Source of the DNA: Pedobacter sp. KBW06
GTDB taxonomy: Bacteria; Bacteroidota; Bacteroidia; Sphingobacteriales; Sphingobacteriaceae
Direction of reading: 5' to 3'
Assembly (NCBI RefSeq): GCF_003852525.1
Contig: NZ_QAJL01000005.1
Location: 160,853-224,852, forward strand
DNA: 64,000 nt
How positions within the stretch are numbered: the stretch's first letter is position 1; every line of letters starts with the position of its first letter. The position numbers and the translations under genes are program-made. Of the stretch, positions 51,089 to 59,626 are shown piece after piece. The notes beneath the pieces are model-generated. The model ran no database searches, was not told where the DNA came from, and was given only the letters and a program-made list of their open reading frames with translations.

Positions 51089-52393
51089 ATGATACACAGA
51101 AAATTAATTTGGCTTTCCCTTGCAGCTTTACCATTAATGGTTTCCGCCTGCAAAAAGGATAAAAGTGAAGGCACACCGACCGGCATGCCCTCAACGATTA
51201 CCATTGAAAACGTGCTTGATTCCAGGCCACTCGTAGAATCCGGGACATTTAAAAATACCGGAGCTTCGCCCGTGATCATGCCAGGTGAAGCGATTTCCTT
51301 CGAATTCTCAGCAGCAAAAGGGCAGGCCCTTTCTTTTGCCACGATGTATGGCTGGTCCAATGACCTGTTTTTTGCACCTCAAAATCCGGGTATTACCTTA
51401 TATAAAGCGGATGGAACACCCATTTCAGGAGATGTTTCCGAACAAATCAAACTCTGGGACAATGGAACACGTATCAACCAGGCTCCGGGAGCTGCAGTAA
51501 GCCATCCGGGTGCTGCCGAAACCAGCCCGGGGAACATTAGCCAGGTTATGGGAACCGATCTCCAGGGCAACCGCTACGCAGCAGCTTCATCTCTGATGAA
51601 AGCAACCCTGCAATACAAAGGCAATTCTACCTTCTCGCTGACCATCGAGAATACCTCAGGTGCAACAAGCAATCCAACGCCGTTCAGTCCGGGCGTATGG
51701 GCGATTTCTTACATCGCCGGCGGCAATCTTCTAAATCCAAATCCTTTATTTGAATCTGGCAAACCATCTGCAAACGGGCTTACCAGTATCGCAGAAATGG
51801 GCAACAATACCCCGCTGGCTGAGTACATCAAGGGCCAGACTGGTATCTTTACACCACTATCTCCGATCCTTGTTGTAGTTTACAATGGTATCGATAATCC
51901 CATTTATAAAATAGGAGAGAGCGATCGTGGTAAGGGGTTAAAAGAACTGGCCCAGAAAGGTGATGCAACTGGCCTGGCTGCCTATCTTAAAAACCTTAGC
52001 GGTGTAAAAGCGGTATACGTATTGCCTGCAGCAAATTCCACAATTTTACTTCCTAAAATCGGTGCTCAGGCAGGAAGCAGTGTATCACAACAATTGAGTG
52101 TTACTCAGGGCGACCGCCTGGCCATTGCAACCATGTATGGTTTCTCCAACGACTGGTTTTTCGCCTCTAAGGAAAACGGTGTAGATGCCAGTCAGAAAGG
52201 AGATATTTCGGGTTCTATCGCGTTGTACGATAACGGCACTGCCCTAAATCAATTCCCGGGAGCAGGGATCACGCAATTCAATCTTGCAGGAACACCCCTG
52301 GAAGAAAGTAAACCAATCCAGCTGGTACCGAATCCCAATACATTCACCACCTTACCGGATATCAATAAAATGATCAAAGTAACATTACAATAA
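51089..52393 (+). CDS. lipoprotein with two spondin-N domains
   Basis: 434 residues, lipobox ALPLMVSACKKDKSE. Two copies of a spondin-N type beta domain: copy 1 at about 30-200 (FATMYGWSNDLFFAPQNPGI, WDNGTRINQAPGAAV) and copy 2 at about 325-434 (IATMYGFSNDWFFASKENG, YDNGTALNQFPGAGITQF). Between them is TPFSPGVWAISYIAGG and a linker. Spondin-N domains in animals bind extracellular matrix components; bacterial members are exported and of unknown function, so adhesion is only a possibility. It is followed after 107 bases by an exported peroxiredoxin-like protein. Confidence 0.85.
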   Translation: MIHRKLIWLSLAALPLMVSACKKDKSEGTPTGMPSTITIENVLDSRPLVESGTFKNTGASPVIMPGEAISFEFSAAKGQALSFATMYGWSNDLFFAPQNPGITLYKADGTPISGDVSEQIKLWDNGTRINQAPGAAVSHPGAAETSPGNISQVMGTDLQGNRYAAASSLMKATLQYKGNSTFSLTIENTSGATSNPTPFSPGVWAISYIAGGNLLNPNPLFESGKPSANGLTSIAEMGNNTPLAEYIKGQTGIFTPLSPILVVVYNGIDNPIYKIGESDRGKGLKELAQKGDATGLAAYLKNLSGVKAVYVLPAANSTILLPKIGAQAGSSVSQQLSVTQGDRLAIATMYGFSNDWFFASKENGVDASQKGDISGSIALYDNGTALNQFPGAGITQFNLAGTPLEESKPIQLVPNPNTFTTLPDINKMIKVTLQ

Positions 52394-52413
52394 TTCAGTT
52401 CCGCAACAACTAT

Positions 52414-52442
52414 AGAAGAGGGACGGAGATCGTTCCTCTTCT
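52414..52442 (+). terminator. hairpin after the spondin-domain gene
   Basis: Twelve-bp stem (52414-52425 with 52431-52442; AGAAGAGGGACG with one G-T pair) with a five-base loop. No U-run follows, so it may be only a partial terminator or mRNA end. Confidence 0.45.
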
Positions 52443-52500
52443 ATTCAAACACTGAGAAACAAAAAACCTTCTGCATATCAACCGACTAATCAACAGATCA

Positions 52501-53226
52501 ATGAAAATCAATAAAATAATCTCTCCTCTGGCTTTCTGTAACGCTATGACAATAGCGGGAATTGCAATATTGCTGATCCCGGGATTTGCAAGCGCCCAGG
52601 AAATGAAAAACAACGGCAATAAAATGAAAACAAGCACAGGAATGTCAATGGAAAAAAACATGGAGGAACAGCAGTATCGTATCCCTCAGCATCCCGAAGA
52701 CATTAGCCCTTTGCTCATTGGCGAATCCATTCCAATGGTCACATTAAAAGATGTGAATGGAAAAAGCTTTGATCTCAGCCAGGCGATCAGCAGCAAGCCA
52801 ACTATCCTTATTTTTTACAGGGGCGGATGGTGCCCTTATTGTACCAAACAGCTCTCGGGTCTTCAGGAATTACTTCCGGAACTGGAAACGATGGGTTATC
52901 AATTGATCGCCGTCAGTACGGATAGTCCTGATGAGTTGTCAAAGTCTCTGACCAAAGCACATTTAGGTTATACTTTACTATCTGACGCTGATCTGAATGT
53001 TTCCAAAAAAATTGGCCTCGCTTTCAAAGCACCAAAGGGATATTCAGAGATGTTATCGAAAACTACCGGAGGCCTGGATCAGGATTTGTTGCTCCCTGTT
53101 CCCTCGGTATTCATCCTGGACAAAACGGGGAAGATTCAGTATGAATACATCAACCCGGATTTTAAACAAAGGCTTAATCCTGAGTTGTTGAAAGTGGTAG
53201 CACAGACGATTTACAAAGCACTCTAG
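52501..53226 (+). CDS. exported peroxiredoxin-like (AhpC/TSA) protein
   Basis: 241 residues with a signal peptide (IIS ... GIAILLIPGFASAQ). Thioredoxin-fold domain at about 75-240: GESIPMVTLKDVNGKSFDL, ILIFYRGGWCPYCTKQLSG with a WCPYC active site, LIAVSTDSPDELSKSLTKAHLGYTLLSD, and VPSVFILDKTGKIQYEYINPDF. It belongs to the peroxiredoxin-like group in which the peroxidatic Cys is part of a CxxC motif, so it may act as a periplasmic thiol peroxidase or disulfide reductase. It may be co-transcribed with the spondin-domain gene or separate from it; the hairpin between them leaves both options. Confidence 0.87.
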   Translation: MKINKIISPLAFCNAMTIAGIAILLIPGFASAQEMKNNGNKMKTSTGMSMEKNMEEQQYRIPQHPEDISPLLIGESIPMVTLKDVNGKSFDLSQAISSKPTILIFYRGGWCPYCTKQLSGLQELLPELETMGYQLIAVSTDSPDELSKSLTKAHLGYTLLSDADLNVSKKIGLAFKAPKGYSEMLSKTTGGLDQDLLLPVPSVFILDKTGKIQYEYINPDFKQRLNPELLKVVAQTIYKAL

Positions 53227-53297
53227 CTGTTATCCCTTATTAAAAAGTTGATATATTAGTGGATACCTGGGTTCCGGGCTAAATAACGAAAAGTAAA

Positions 53298-54143
53298 ATG
53301 ATCAGCGAATACAAAGAAAAGGGAACGCTGGGGCGTTTTGTCATGCACAGCAACAATGAACTGTTGTCCGGTAGGGGCTTGCGGGATCTTGATCCGGAAC
53401 CCGTCAATACTTTCGTCTACAACAACGGAGCTCAGCAACAGGTAAAAATAGATGAGGTAACCTACACCATGCCCGGAGGCAGCATTCTGCCATTGGTTTC
53501 TAACCAGCACTTTCAGTTCGAACGTCCGGAAGAACTGGTGGCCTGGCAATTCAACCGCGAATTTTACTGTATCCTTAACCACGATAAGGAGGTAGGATGT
53601 GTGGGCTTTCTTTTCTATGGAATCCAGCATCCGATGTTTATCGAACTGGAGCCTGGAGAGATGGCAGAAATAGAGCACTTGTCCAGTGTATTTTCCCGTG
53701 AGCTTCAGGTAAGAGATAACTTTCAGGGGGAAATGCTCCGGACATTGCTCAAAAGGGTGATTATCAAGACTACCCGGATTGCCAAACAGCAAAGCGAAAG
53801 CTACCAGCTATTCCCGGATGAGAAAATGGACCTGATCAGACAGTTTTCACTAATCCTTGAAGGGAATTTCAAACAGCAGCATGAGGTTAGGTTTTATGCC
53901 GGAGTATTGAACAAATCGCCTAAGACGCTCAGCAATTCCTTTGCACTGCTAAAGCAACCTGCACCCTCAGTCCTTATACGAAAAAGGATCGTCCTCGAAG
54001 CCAAAAGGTACCTGCATTATACCGATAAATCGGTGAAGGAAATCGCCTATGAACTGGGATTTGAAACGCCCGCGCATTTCAGTCGTTTTTTCAAACAGTA
54101 TTCCGGAAACAATGCTTCCGAGTTTAGGATTAAAGAAGGATAG
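53298..54143 (+). CDS. AraC-family transcriptional regulator
   Basis: 281 residues, soluble. N-terminal cupin-like sensor part (GRFVMHSNNELLSGRGLRDL; PGGSILPLVSNQHFQFERPEELVAWQF; YCILNHDKEVGCVGFLF). C-terminal AraC domain with two helix-turn-helix motifs (HEVRFYAGVLNKSPKTLSNSF; KSVKEIAYELGFETPAHFSRFFKQYSGNNASEFR). Because it follows the spondin and peroxiredoxin genes in the same direction it may control them, but no operator was found. Confidence 0.92.
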   Translation: MISEYKEKGTLGRFVMHSNNELLSGRGLRDLDPEPVNTFVYNNGAQQQVKIDEVTYTMPGGSILPLVSNQHFQFERPEELVAWQFNREFYCILNHDKEVGCVGFLFYGIQHPMFIELEPGEMAEIEHLSSVFSRELQVRDNFQGEMLRTLLKRVIIKTTRIAKQQSESYQLFPDEKMDLIRQFSLILEGNFKQQHEVRFYAGVLNKSPKTLSNSFALLKQPAPSVLIRKRIVLEAKRYLHYTDKSVKEIAYELGFETPAHFSRFFKQYSGNNASEFRIKEG

Positions 54144-54164
54144 AGATTCAAATGTTCTATCCTT
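54136..54164 (+). terminator. hairpin between convergent genes
   Basis: AAGGATAGA (54136-54144, overlapping the araC stop) pairs with TCTATCCTT (54156-54164). C residues rather than a U-run follow on the plus strand, so its terminator strength is doubtful. Confidence 0.4.
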
Positions 54165-54233
54165 CCCCTGATTTGTAAAGCATTGTTTTTAAAGGCTTAA
54201 GGTGGTTCGTCTTTTTAACAATTTTATCTGTCA

Positions 54234-55343
54234 CTACAAAAGCAACATTCCAGCAACAATAACCGCCAATATCTTTAATATAAAAAATAAAATTCTAATC
54301 CAGCTGATGGGGCGCTGTCCGATTACTTCTCCGGTACTGGCATTAACCGTAAACTGATAAACTTTGTTGTTGTAAGAATAAGCACTGGCCCATACTGGCA
54401 GCATGATGTATTTTATGGCCTTGTTAAGGTAATCCGTTTCGATGTCGCCAATCTCCTGTCGGTCGCCGCCAATATCCTGGTTTATAGCATACCTGATTTG
54501 GTCTTTTGTCTGTTCAATAGCCATCAATAACCCTTGTTGAGGATCAACCTGATAGGTTTCAGAGCGGAAACCACTCATGTAACGTTCGTCGAACTTAACC
54601 AACATCTTGAAATTCCAGGGAGCCAGTTTGTTTAATGTTTTAGGTGGAAGCGATTTACTGGCAGGTACAATGAGGTCATTAAAGCTGCAGTTTACCTTAC
54701 CTGAGACCGCCCACCATTGGGTATGTTGTACCTCCCTTGTCCTGTTTTCTGTTTTGCCTTCAACCGTAACCGTATAATTTTCTGTTGTGTAGTAATACTC
54801 GCCACGCCTTCCGTTATAACCGGTAGTGGTGTCCGTATCATAGGTCCAGTGTGGCAGGTAAATTCCTTGAAGGCCGGAAGAACTGCTGTTTACCTCTTTT
54901 GCCAGATCCTTTGGTGCCCACCAAAGCCCCTTGAGCCATTTTTGAAAATAGTCAATGCCTTGTTGCTTGTTAATTTCAAAGGGTAAAATGTAATGTGGCG
55001 GCAAATACTGCTGTCCATCTTCCGGACTCAATACCAATGGCGCTGCACAAAACGAGCATTTATCTGATGTGGTAAAAGCGCTTAATGTAGTTTGTGAACC
55101 GCAATTACTGCAGTTGACTACTTTCATATCGTCGCTCTTTTTATTCTCACTGAGATGATCTATAAAACGATCATAATCAACAGATTGGATTGCCCTATCT
55201 GTTTGATCAGTTTCAATAGCATTGCGCTCGCCGCAATGATCGCATTTGAGGCTCCTGCTGCCTGGTGCAAAGTACAGCAATGCACCACAACCATTGCATT
55301 TTAGAGATGGATTAATGGTACCCGGACTAATCGTATTGTTCAT
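54234..55343 (-). CDS. zinc-ribbon membrane protein, YdjG-like
   Basis: 369 residues. Two zinc ribbons: CNGCG...CDHCGE at about 17-40 and CSNCG...CSFCAAP at about 78-102. A beta-rich middle domain with many aromatic residues follows (IYLPHWTYDTDTTTGYNGRR; QHTQWWAVSGKVNCSF; VWASAYSYNNKVYQFTVNASTGEV). One C-terminal membrane helix (ILFFILKILAVIVAGMLLL). It begins 4 bases after the SPFH gene, so the two are one transcript. In Bacillus subtilis the ydjFGHI operon couples a zinc-ribbon protein, YdjG, and an SPFH-like protein, YdjI, with a PspA homologue; no PspA gene is here. Confidence 0.8.
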   Translation of the reverse strand: MNNTISPGTINPSLKCNGCGALLYFAPGSRSLKCDHCGERNAIETDQTDRAIQSVDYDRFIDHLSENKKSDDMKVVNCSNCGSQTTLSAFTTSDKCSFCAAPLVLSPEDGQQYLPPHYILPFEINKQQGIDYFQKWLKGLWWAPKDLAKEVNSSSSGLQGIYLPHWTYDTDTTTGYNGRRGEYYYTTENYTVTVEGKTENRTREVQHTQWWAVSGKVNCSFNDLIVPASKSLPPKTLNKLAPWNFKMLVKFDERYMSGFRSETYQVDPQQGLLMAIEQTKDQIRYAINQDIGGDRQEIGDIETDYLNKAIKYIMLPVWASAYSYNNKVYQFTVNASTGEVIGQRPISWIRILFFILKILAVIVAGMLLL

Positions 55344-55347
55344 GAAA

Positions 55348-56448
55348 TTAAGCTAGGGGTGGTGGTTCATGGTCAAAAAGTTCAGTCACCGACCCGGCCG
55401 GAGCCCATGTCGCCATTCCTTTTTTCCAAACCTGAGTTTCTCTGTTGATCACATTAGAGGCAATCAGGGTTTTTATTGTAGCAAGAGTGTGAGGGCCATC
55501 TGGCTTTCCTTCTTTTGCAAAATGATATTCCACCACATCCAGCGCTGGTGGCAGGTCAGGGGCTTTTGTATTGGGGTCAAACTGGTTTTGCTGAAAAATA
55601 TTGCCTACCTGTCCCATCATAGCTGCACCAACGCCAAGTCCCATACCTGCTGCACCAAGGTTCCCCCCGATGGAGTTTTCCGCCGACTTTTCTATCGCAT
55701 TTGCTGCCTGAAACTGTGCATAAGCACCCAGGTTTCCTATGATGCCCATTTGACTGCGTTTGTCAAGTGCCTGTTCTACTTCAGGTGGCAAAGAGACATT
55801 TTCAACAAGTAACTTGCTCAGGCTAAGCCCGAGTTCGGTAAAATCAGGCTGTATATTTTGCGTAATCAGGAGGCCCATTTCAGTGTAATTGGCTGCAAGA
55901 TCAAGTACCGGTATTTTAGACTCGGCTATTGCATCCATAGTACGGGAGATGACTGTATTACGCAGCTGCTCATTAATATCTTCGGTACTAAAATTAGGAT
56001 TCGTTGCAGCGATTTGAGTAAGAAATGCTTTAGCATCCAGTACTTTAAAGCTAAATGAGCCAAAAGCACGCAGGCGAACAGGTCCGAACTCAGCGTCACG
56101 TACCATCACCGGATTTTTAGTACCCCATTTCTGATTTACAAAAAGACGCATGCTCACAAAATAAACATCTGCCTGAAAGGGACTGTTAAACCCGTATTTC
56201 CAACTTTTCAGCGTTGTCAAAATCGGGATGTTCTGAGTACTTAGCTCGTACATCCCCGGACTGAATACATCAGCTATTTGGCCTTCGTTCATAAAAATGG
56301 CAACCTGCGATTCTCGCACTGTAAGTTTAGCGCCCATTTTTATCGCGTTGTCATTACGGGGAAATTTCCAAACTAAAGTGTCCTGACTGCTGTCTACCCA
56401 CTCGATAACATCTATAAATTCGTCTAATAATCTGCTAAATAATCCCAT
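55348..56448 (-). CDS. SPFH-domain protein with C-terminal GYF domain (YdjI-like)
   Basis: 366 residues. The N-terminal half is an SPFH/virion-core-like domain (VWKFPRNDNAIKMGAKLTVRESQVAIFMNEG, FSPGMYELSTQNIPILTTLKSWKYG, LRAFGSFSFKVLDAKAFL). Then a coiled region (LSLSKLLVENVSLPPEVEQAL), a Gly/Met-rich linker at about 265-300, and a GYF_2-like domain at about 310-360 (EYHFAKEGKPDGPHTLATIK ... WKKGMATWAPAG). SPFH proteins organise membrane microdomains and the GYF domain binds proline-rich partners. The C-terminal GYF domain is common in Bacteroidota members. It precedes the zinc-ribbon gene in the same transcript. Confidence 0.87.
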   Translation of the reverse strand: MGLFSRLLDEFIDVIEWVDSSQDTLVWKFPRNDNAIKMGAKLTVRESQVAIFMNEGQIADVFSPGMYELSTQNIPILTTLKSWKYGFNSPFQADVYFVSMRLFVNQKWGTKNPVMVRDAEFGPVRLRAFGSFSFKVLDAKAFLTQIAATNPNFSTEDINEQLRNTVISRTMDAIAESKIPVLDLAANYTEMGLLITQNIQPDFTELGLSLSKLLVENVSLPPEVEQALDKRSQMGIIGNLGAYAQFQAANAIEKSAENSIGGNLGAAGMGLGVGAAMMGQVGNIFQQNQFDPNTKAPDLPPALDVVEYHFAKEGKPDGPHTLATIKTLIASNVINRETQVWKKGMATWAPAGSVTELFDHEPPPLA

Positions 56449-56632
56449 GGAGTGATAATTTGTAATTTTTGATAAAATTAGTTTTATTCTTCAATCTATC
56501 AAGTATTAACTTTATCGATACGCACTAAAAAGGTTTACAGATTATAAATTACCGGACAATGTACGTTAGCACTAAATAAAAAAGTTTTATGCTTTTACCC
56601 TGTGCGCTACAGGCCCCTTATTTTGTGTTGGC

Positions 56633-57376
56633 TTAATTGATAATTTCTCCATGATTATTGGCCAGCTTTTCGCGCCATTTCCGGAGTTCTTCAGGCGCTG
56701 TTCTTTCCCAGTCTGTCACTTCACCAACAATCTTCAATGGTGATTCTGAACGATAGGAACGTGTTGGATTACCCGGAAATTTCTTATCTGTAACATTCGG
56801 ATCATTTTCAAAACTTCCTGTCGGTTCAACGATATAAACACGTTCAGGTCCATCACTTTTTGCCAGTGCAGCAGCGAGCCCTGCACCATTAACAAGAGCG
56901 GTGAAGTAGATGTGATTCATTTTGAGTTCAGGTTTATAGTTAGAATTGCCTCCTGCGATCAACGAATCGCCAACTTGCAAATCTGCTTTTGTTCCATGAT
57001 AAAAAGGACCATTATCAGATGGGTTTTCATTAAACGAAGTTGCCAATTCATAATTTTCTTTTGCCTTTTCAGGATCACCTGATTCTTCATAACATTTGGC
57101 AATATTCGAATAAAGGGCAGGAAAGGCACTCGCTACTGTGTTGTTATTTACTTTCAGTGCAAACTGGAGCGCCGTTTCCAGCCATTGTAATTTATCAGAA
57201 GTATTTTTTTGATGCCTGGCTACATAATGAGCAGCAATAAATTTTTCCAGGTCTTCTGTCGCCTCATTCCAGGCTTGAAGAAAAAGTTTTCCTGCTTCTT
57301 CAGCTTTGCCATTTTCTTCCATTGCCATGCCTTGAAGGCAGAGTTTAACTACATTATTGAAGGGGTTGAATTCCAT
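56633..57376 (-). CDS. arr: rifamycin ADP-ribosyltransferase (Arr) with N-terminal TPR-like domain
   Basis: 247 residues. The C-terminal part (about 122-235) is an Arr enzyme: FYHGTK at 125-130, MNHIYFTAL at 153-161, VYIVEPTGSFENDPN at 180-194, PGNPTRSYR at 201-209 and VGEVTDWE. Catalytic candidates known in mycobacterial Arr, His-Tyr-Asp, correspond to His127, Tyr157 and Asp192. Arr transfers ADP-ribose from NAD to the 23-hydroxyl of rifamycins. Unlike the roughly 140-residue stand-alone Arr proteins, this one has an added N-terminal helical TPR-like region (about 10-118; NIAKCYEESGDPEKAKENYELA). It is upstream of the SPFH gene by about 184 bases, so it may be separate. Confidence 0.85.
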   Translation of the reverse strand: MEFNPFNNVVKLCLQGMAMEENGKAEEAGKLFLQAWNEATEDLEKFIAAHYVARHQKNTSDKLQWLETALQFALKVNNNTVASAFPALYSNIAKCYEESGDPEKAKENYELATSFNENPSDNGPFYHGTKADLQVGDSLIAGGNSNYKPELKMNHIYFTALVNGAGLAAALAKSDGPERVYIVEPTGSFENDPNVTDKKFPGNPTRSYRSESPLKIVGEVTDWERTAPEELRKWREKLANNHGEIIN

Positions 57377-57450
57377 TTGCCAATTTTTACCTATGAAGGT
57401 AACATCTGAAACCTACAATCCCAAATGGAAGAAGGGATTGAAGAAGCGCA

Positions 57451-58563
57451 TTAACCAAGTTTTTTTCTCAGCCATTTACGAACCGGCTCATCATACCATT
57501 TCAAACTGACATAGGCCAAAATAATACTGGCTACCAGGATCAACAACGCGTAAGGCCAGGCCTGCACGATGGTCGTAACTTTATGATTGCTGATCCAGGC
57601 CACGTAAAAATACACCAGCGGATAATGCAACAGGTAAAGCGGATAAGATATATCACCTAAGAATTGGCAGGTTCTACGTTCAGCCCGACTATGTACTACA
57701 CCGCTGGCACCCAGATAAACAATGAGTGGAAAAATAATGATGATACATACTGATTCATAAATCCCGTTCATCCAAACATGTTCGGCACCACCTATACGCG
57801 GCATATATAATACCAGGGCGATCATAAGGCTGCACCATAAAAAGGCATGCTTAATGCGAATCGGCTTAGCTACCCTTGAAAGCAGCAGACCTGCAAAGAA
57901 AGGAAACATCGTCCGGGTAACTCCCACACGTACCTGTTCCAGGTTTAATGTCCAGCCACCACTGACATCTCCGGCGGGGCTGGTGATGGCCAAATGTGCA
58001 AGCGCTATAGCCGCAATCAAAACCAGGATCCCCAGCGCTGTTTTTGACAACTTTCTGATGCCGATGGCGTACATAATATTGGCAAGGTATTCAAAGAACA
58101 ATGACCAGCCTACACTATTGAGCGGGTGCATTTCCTGCCAGCCACGGATATCCATTGACAAGGGAACAGGCAGAACAGTATAACCAATGAGCATCACCAG
58201 CAGCATTTTCCATAGCGGAACGGTATGGATAAGCGGCCAGATCGTAGAATCTGTAAAATAGAACCCAATGGCCCCAAGCGTCATCCCCAATACCACCATC
58301 GGCTGAAGCCGTTCGATCCGGCGTTTAAAGAAAGTGCCCATGCTCATTTTATGCCAGCGGTCGTCATAAGCATAACCGATCACAAAACCCGACAACAGAA
58401 AGAAAAAGTCAACGGCAAGGTAGCCATGGTTCACCAGAATATCCAGATGCCCGGTTCCCAAGGGCTCAGTCAGGTGAAAGGTAACAACGATAATGGCTGC
58501 GACCCCACGTAATCCATCCAATATTGGGTAATGCGGTTTTGCGGAAAGCTGATTGTTATTCAT
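57451..58563 (-). CDS. acyltransferase-3 family membrane protein (OafA/YrhL type)
   Basis: 370 residues from the ATG at 58563; a TTG 36 bases upstream would only add 12 residues. N-terminal YPILDGLRGVAAIIVVTFHL holds the catalytic His region, followed by LAVDFFFLLSGFVIGYAY. About ten membrane helices follow, with SVGWSLFFEYLANI in the middle and ISYPLYLLHYPLVYF near the end. Such enzymes transfer acyl groups, often acetyl, to surface sugars or peptidoglycan. The C-terminus is positively charged (EPVRKWLRKKLG). No polysaccharide gene cluster is adjacent. Confidence 0.92.
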   Translation of the reverse strand: MNNNQLSAKPHYPILDGLRGVAAIIVVTFHLTEPLGTGHLDILVNHGYLAVDFFFLLSGFVIGYAYDDRWHKMSMGTFFKRRIERLQPMVVLGMTLGAIGFYFTDSTIWPLIHTVPLWKMLLVMLIGYTVLPVPLSMDIRGWQEMHPLNSVGWSLFFEYLANIMYAIGIRKLSKTALGILVLIAAIALAHLAITSPAGDVSGGWTLNLEQVRVGVTRTMFPFFAGLLLSRVAKPIRIKHAFLWCSLMIALVLYMPRIGGAEHVWMNGIYESVCIIIIFPLIVYLGASGVVHSRAERRTCQFLGDISYPLYLLHYPLVYFYVAWISNHKVTTIVQAWPYALLILVASIILAYVSLKWYDEPVRKWLRKKLG

Positions 58564-58796
58564 TAGTCTCTGTATCTGGAACGTAGGGTTTAACAACAAC
58601 AGGCTTAAAATTTAAGTTACTGTTAACGGAGGGCTAAAATTAAATAAATAGCCTGTCTGAGCTTGATCAAATCGTCTCAAAATCCAGCCAAATAGTCTCA
58701 TTTTCTAAGTACGAACCTATCTCGTCCTTACTTAAGATTTAAAAATAAATTGTATATTAATAGTAAATACATTTAGGTATTTTAATTAAACGGATC

Positions 58797-59519
58797 ATGA
58801 ATGAGTTTTTCTTGATGGAAAGAGTTAAGGAACTTAGAAAGCAGCTTTATAATAAGCAGTTAAGGCAGGCTGAAATTGATAAGATCGTAACCGAAATTGC
58901 CCCATTTAAAAACATTTTAGTGCCTAATGACGGCGCCGAGCCCTTACTGATCGTTGATAAAAACGGTGAGAGTTTAAATATTGAAGCCCCAAGATGGATG
59001 TGTCATTTATTAGGCCTGAAACATAAAGCCGTTCATTTATTACTCTATAGCAGGAATGATGTGATGGACCTGGTTTTTATTTTACAGGTCAGGTCTTTTA
59101 CAAAGTTTGAATATCCTGGCCATTTAGACATCTCTGTAGGAGGACACGTTGTTGGCCGTGAATCCTCTCATAGAACGGTATTGAAGGAGATGGAAGAGGA
59201 GTTAGGCATTCCATTAGGCTTATTATTAAACTCAAATTTTCACCATATCAACAGCTATATGGTAGAAGATATAAAACCTGAAATGAATTTATACAACTAT
59301 GAACAGAGAGAATTATATATCGCCGAAATAGATAGTAAATCAATCTCGGCAATCAATTTTAAAGACAACGAAGTTGTAGGCCTATACCTTTGTACCCTGA
59401 ATTCTGTAAAAGATCTTTTAGATCACAGCACGCTCCCTTTAACCCATGCACTCAAAGAATCCTTGCCAAAATGTCTGAATTTTTTAGCAAATGAACATCC
59501 AAATTATATATTGGTGTAA
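58797..59519 (+). CDS. NUDIX hydrolase
   Basis: 240 residues. NUDIX box at about 115-140: GGHVVGRESSHRTVLKEMEE then ELGI, with Lys replacing the usual Arg at the start of the REUXEEXGU core but the Glu residues retained. The N-terminal part (FKNILVPNDGAEPLLIVDKN; HLLLYSRNDVMDLVFILQVRS) resembles the isopentenyl-diphosphate isomerase-like branch, in which the enzyme handles diphosphate-linked substrates. Substrate cannot be assigned. It precedes the AMP-ligase gene by about 107 bases in the same direction. Confidence 0.88.
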   Translation: MNEFFLMERVKELRKQLYNKQLRQAEIDKIVTEIAPFKNILVPNDGAEPLLIVDKNGESLNIEAPRWMCHLLGLKHKAVHLLLYSRNDVMDLVFILQVRSFTKFEYPGHLDISVGGHVVGRESSHRTVLKEMEEELGIPLGLLLNSNFHHINSYMVEDIKPEMNLYNYEQRELYIAEIDSKSISAINFKDNEVVGLYLCTLNSVKDLLDHSTLPLTHALKESLPKCLNFLANEHPNYILV

Positions 59520-59626
59520 TAGCGCCTAATGTTCATTTTGTTCACTATTCGAAAAAGATATACTTAATATTCATAATTTATTACTTTTATTATAATCATA
59601 AACCTAGTTAAACCTATCATCATCAG

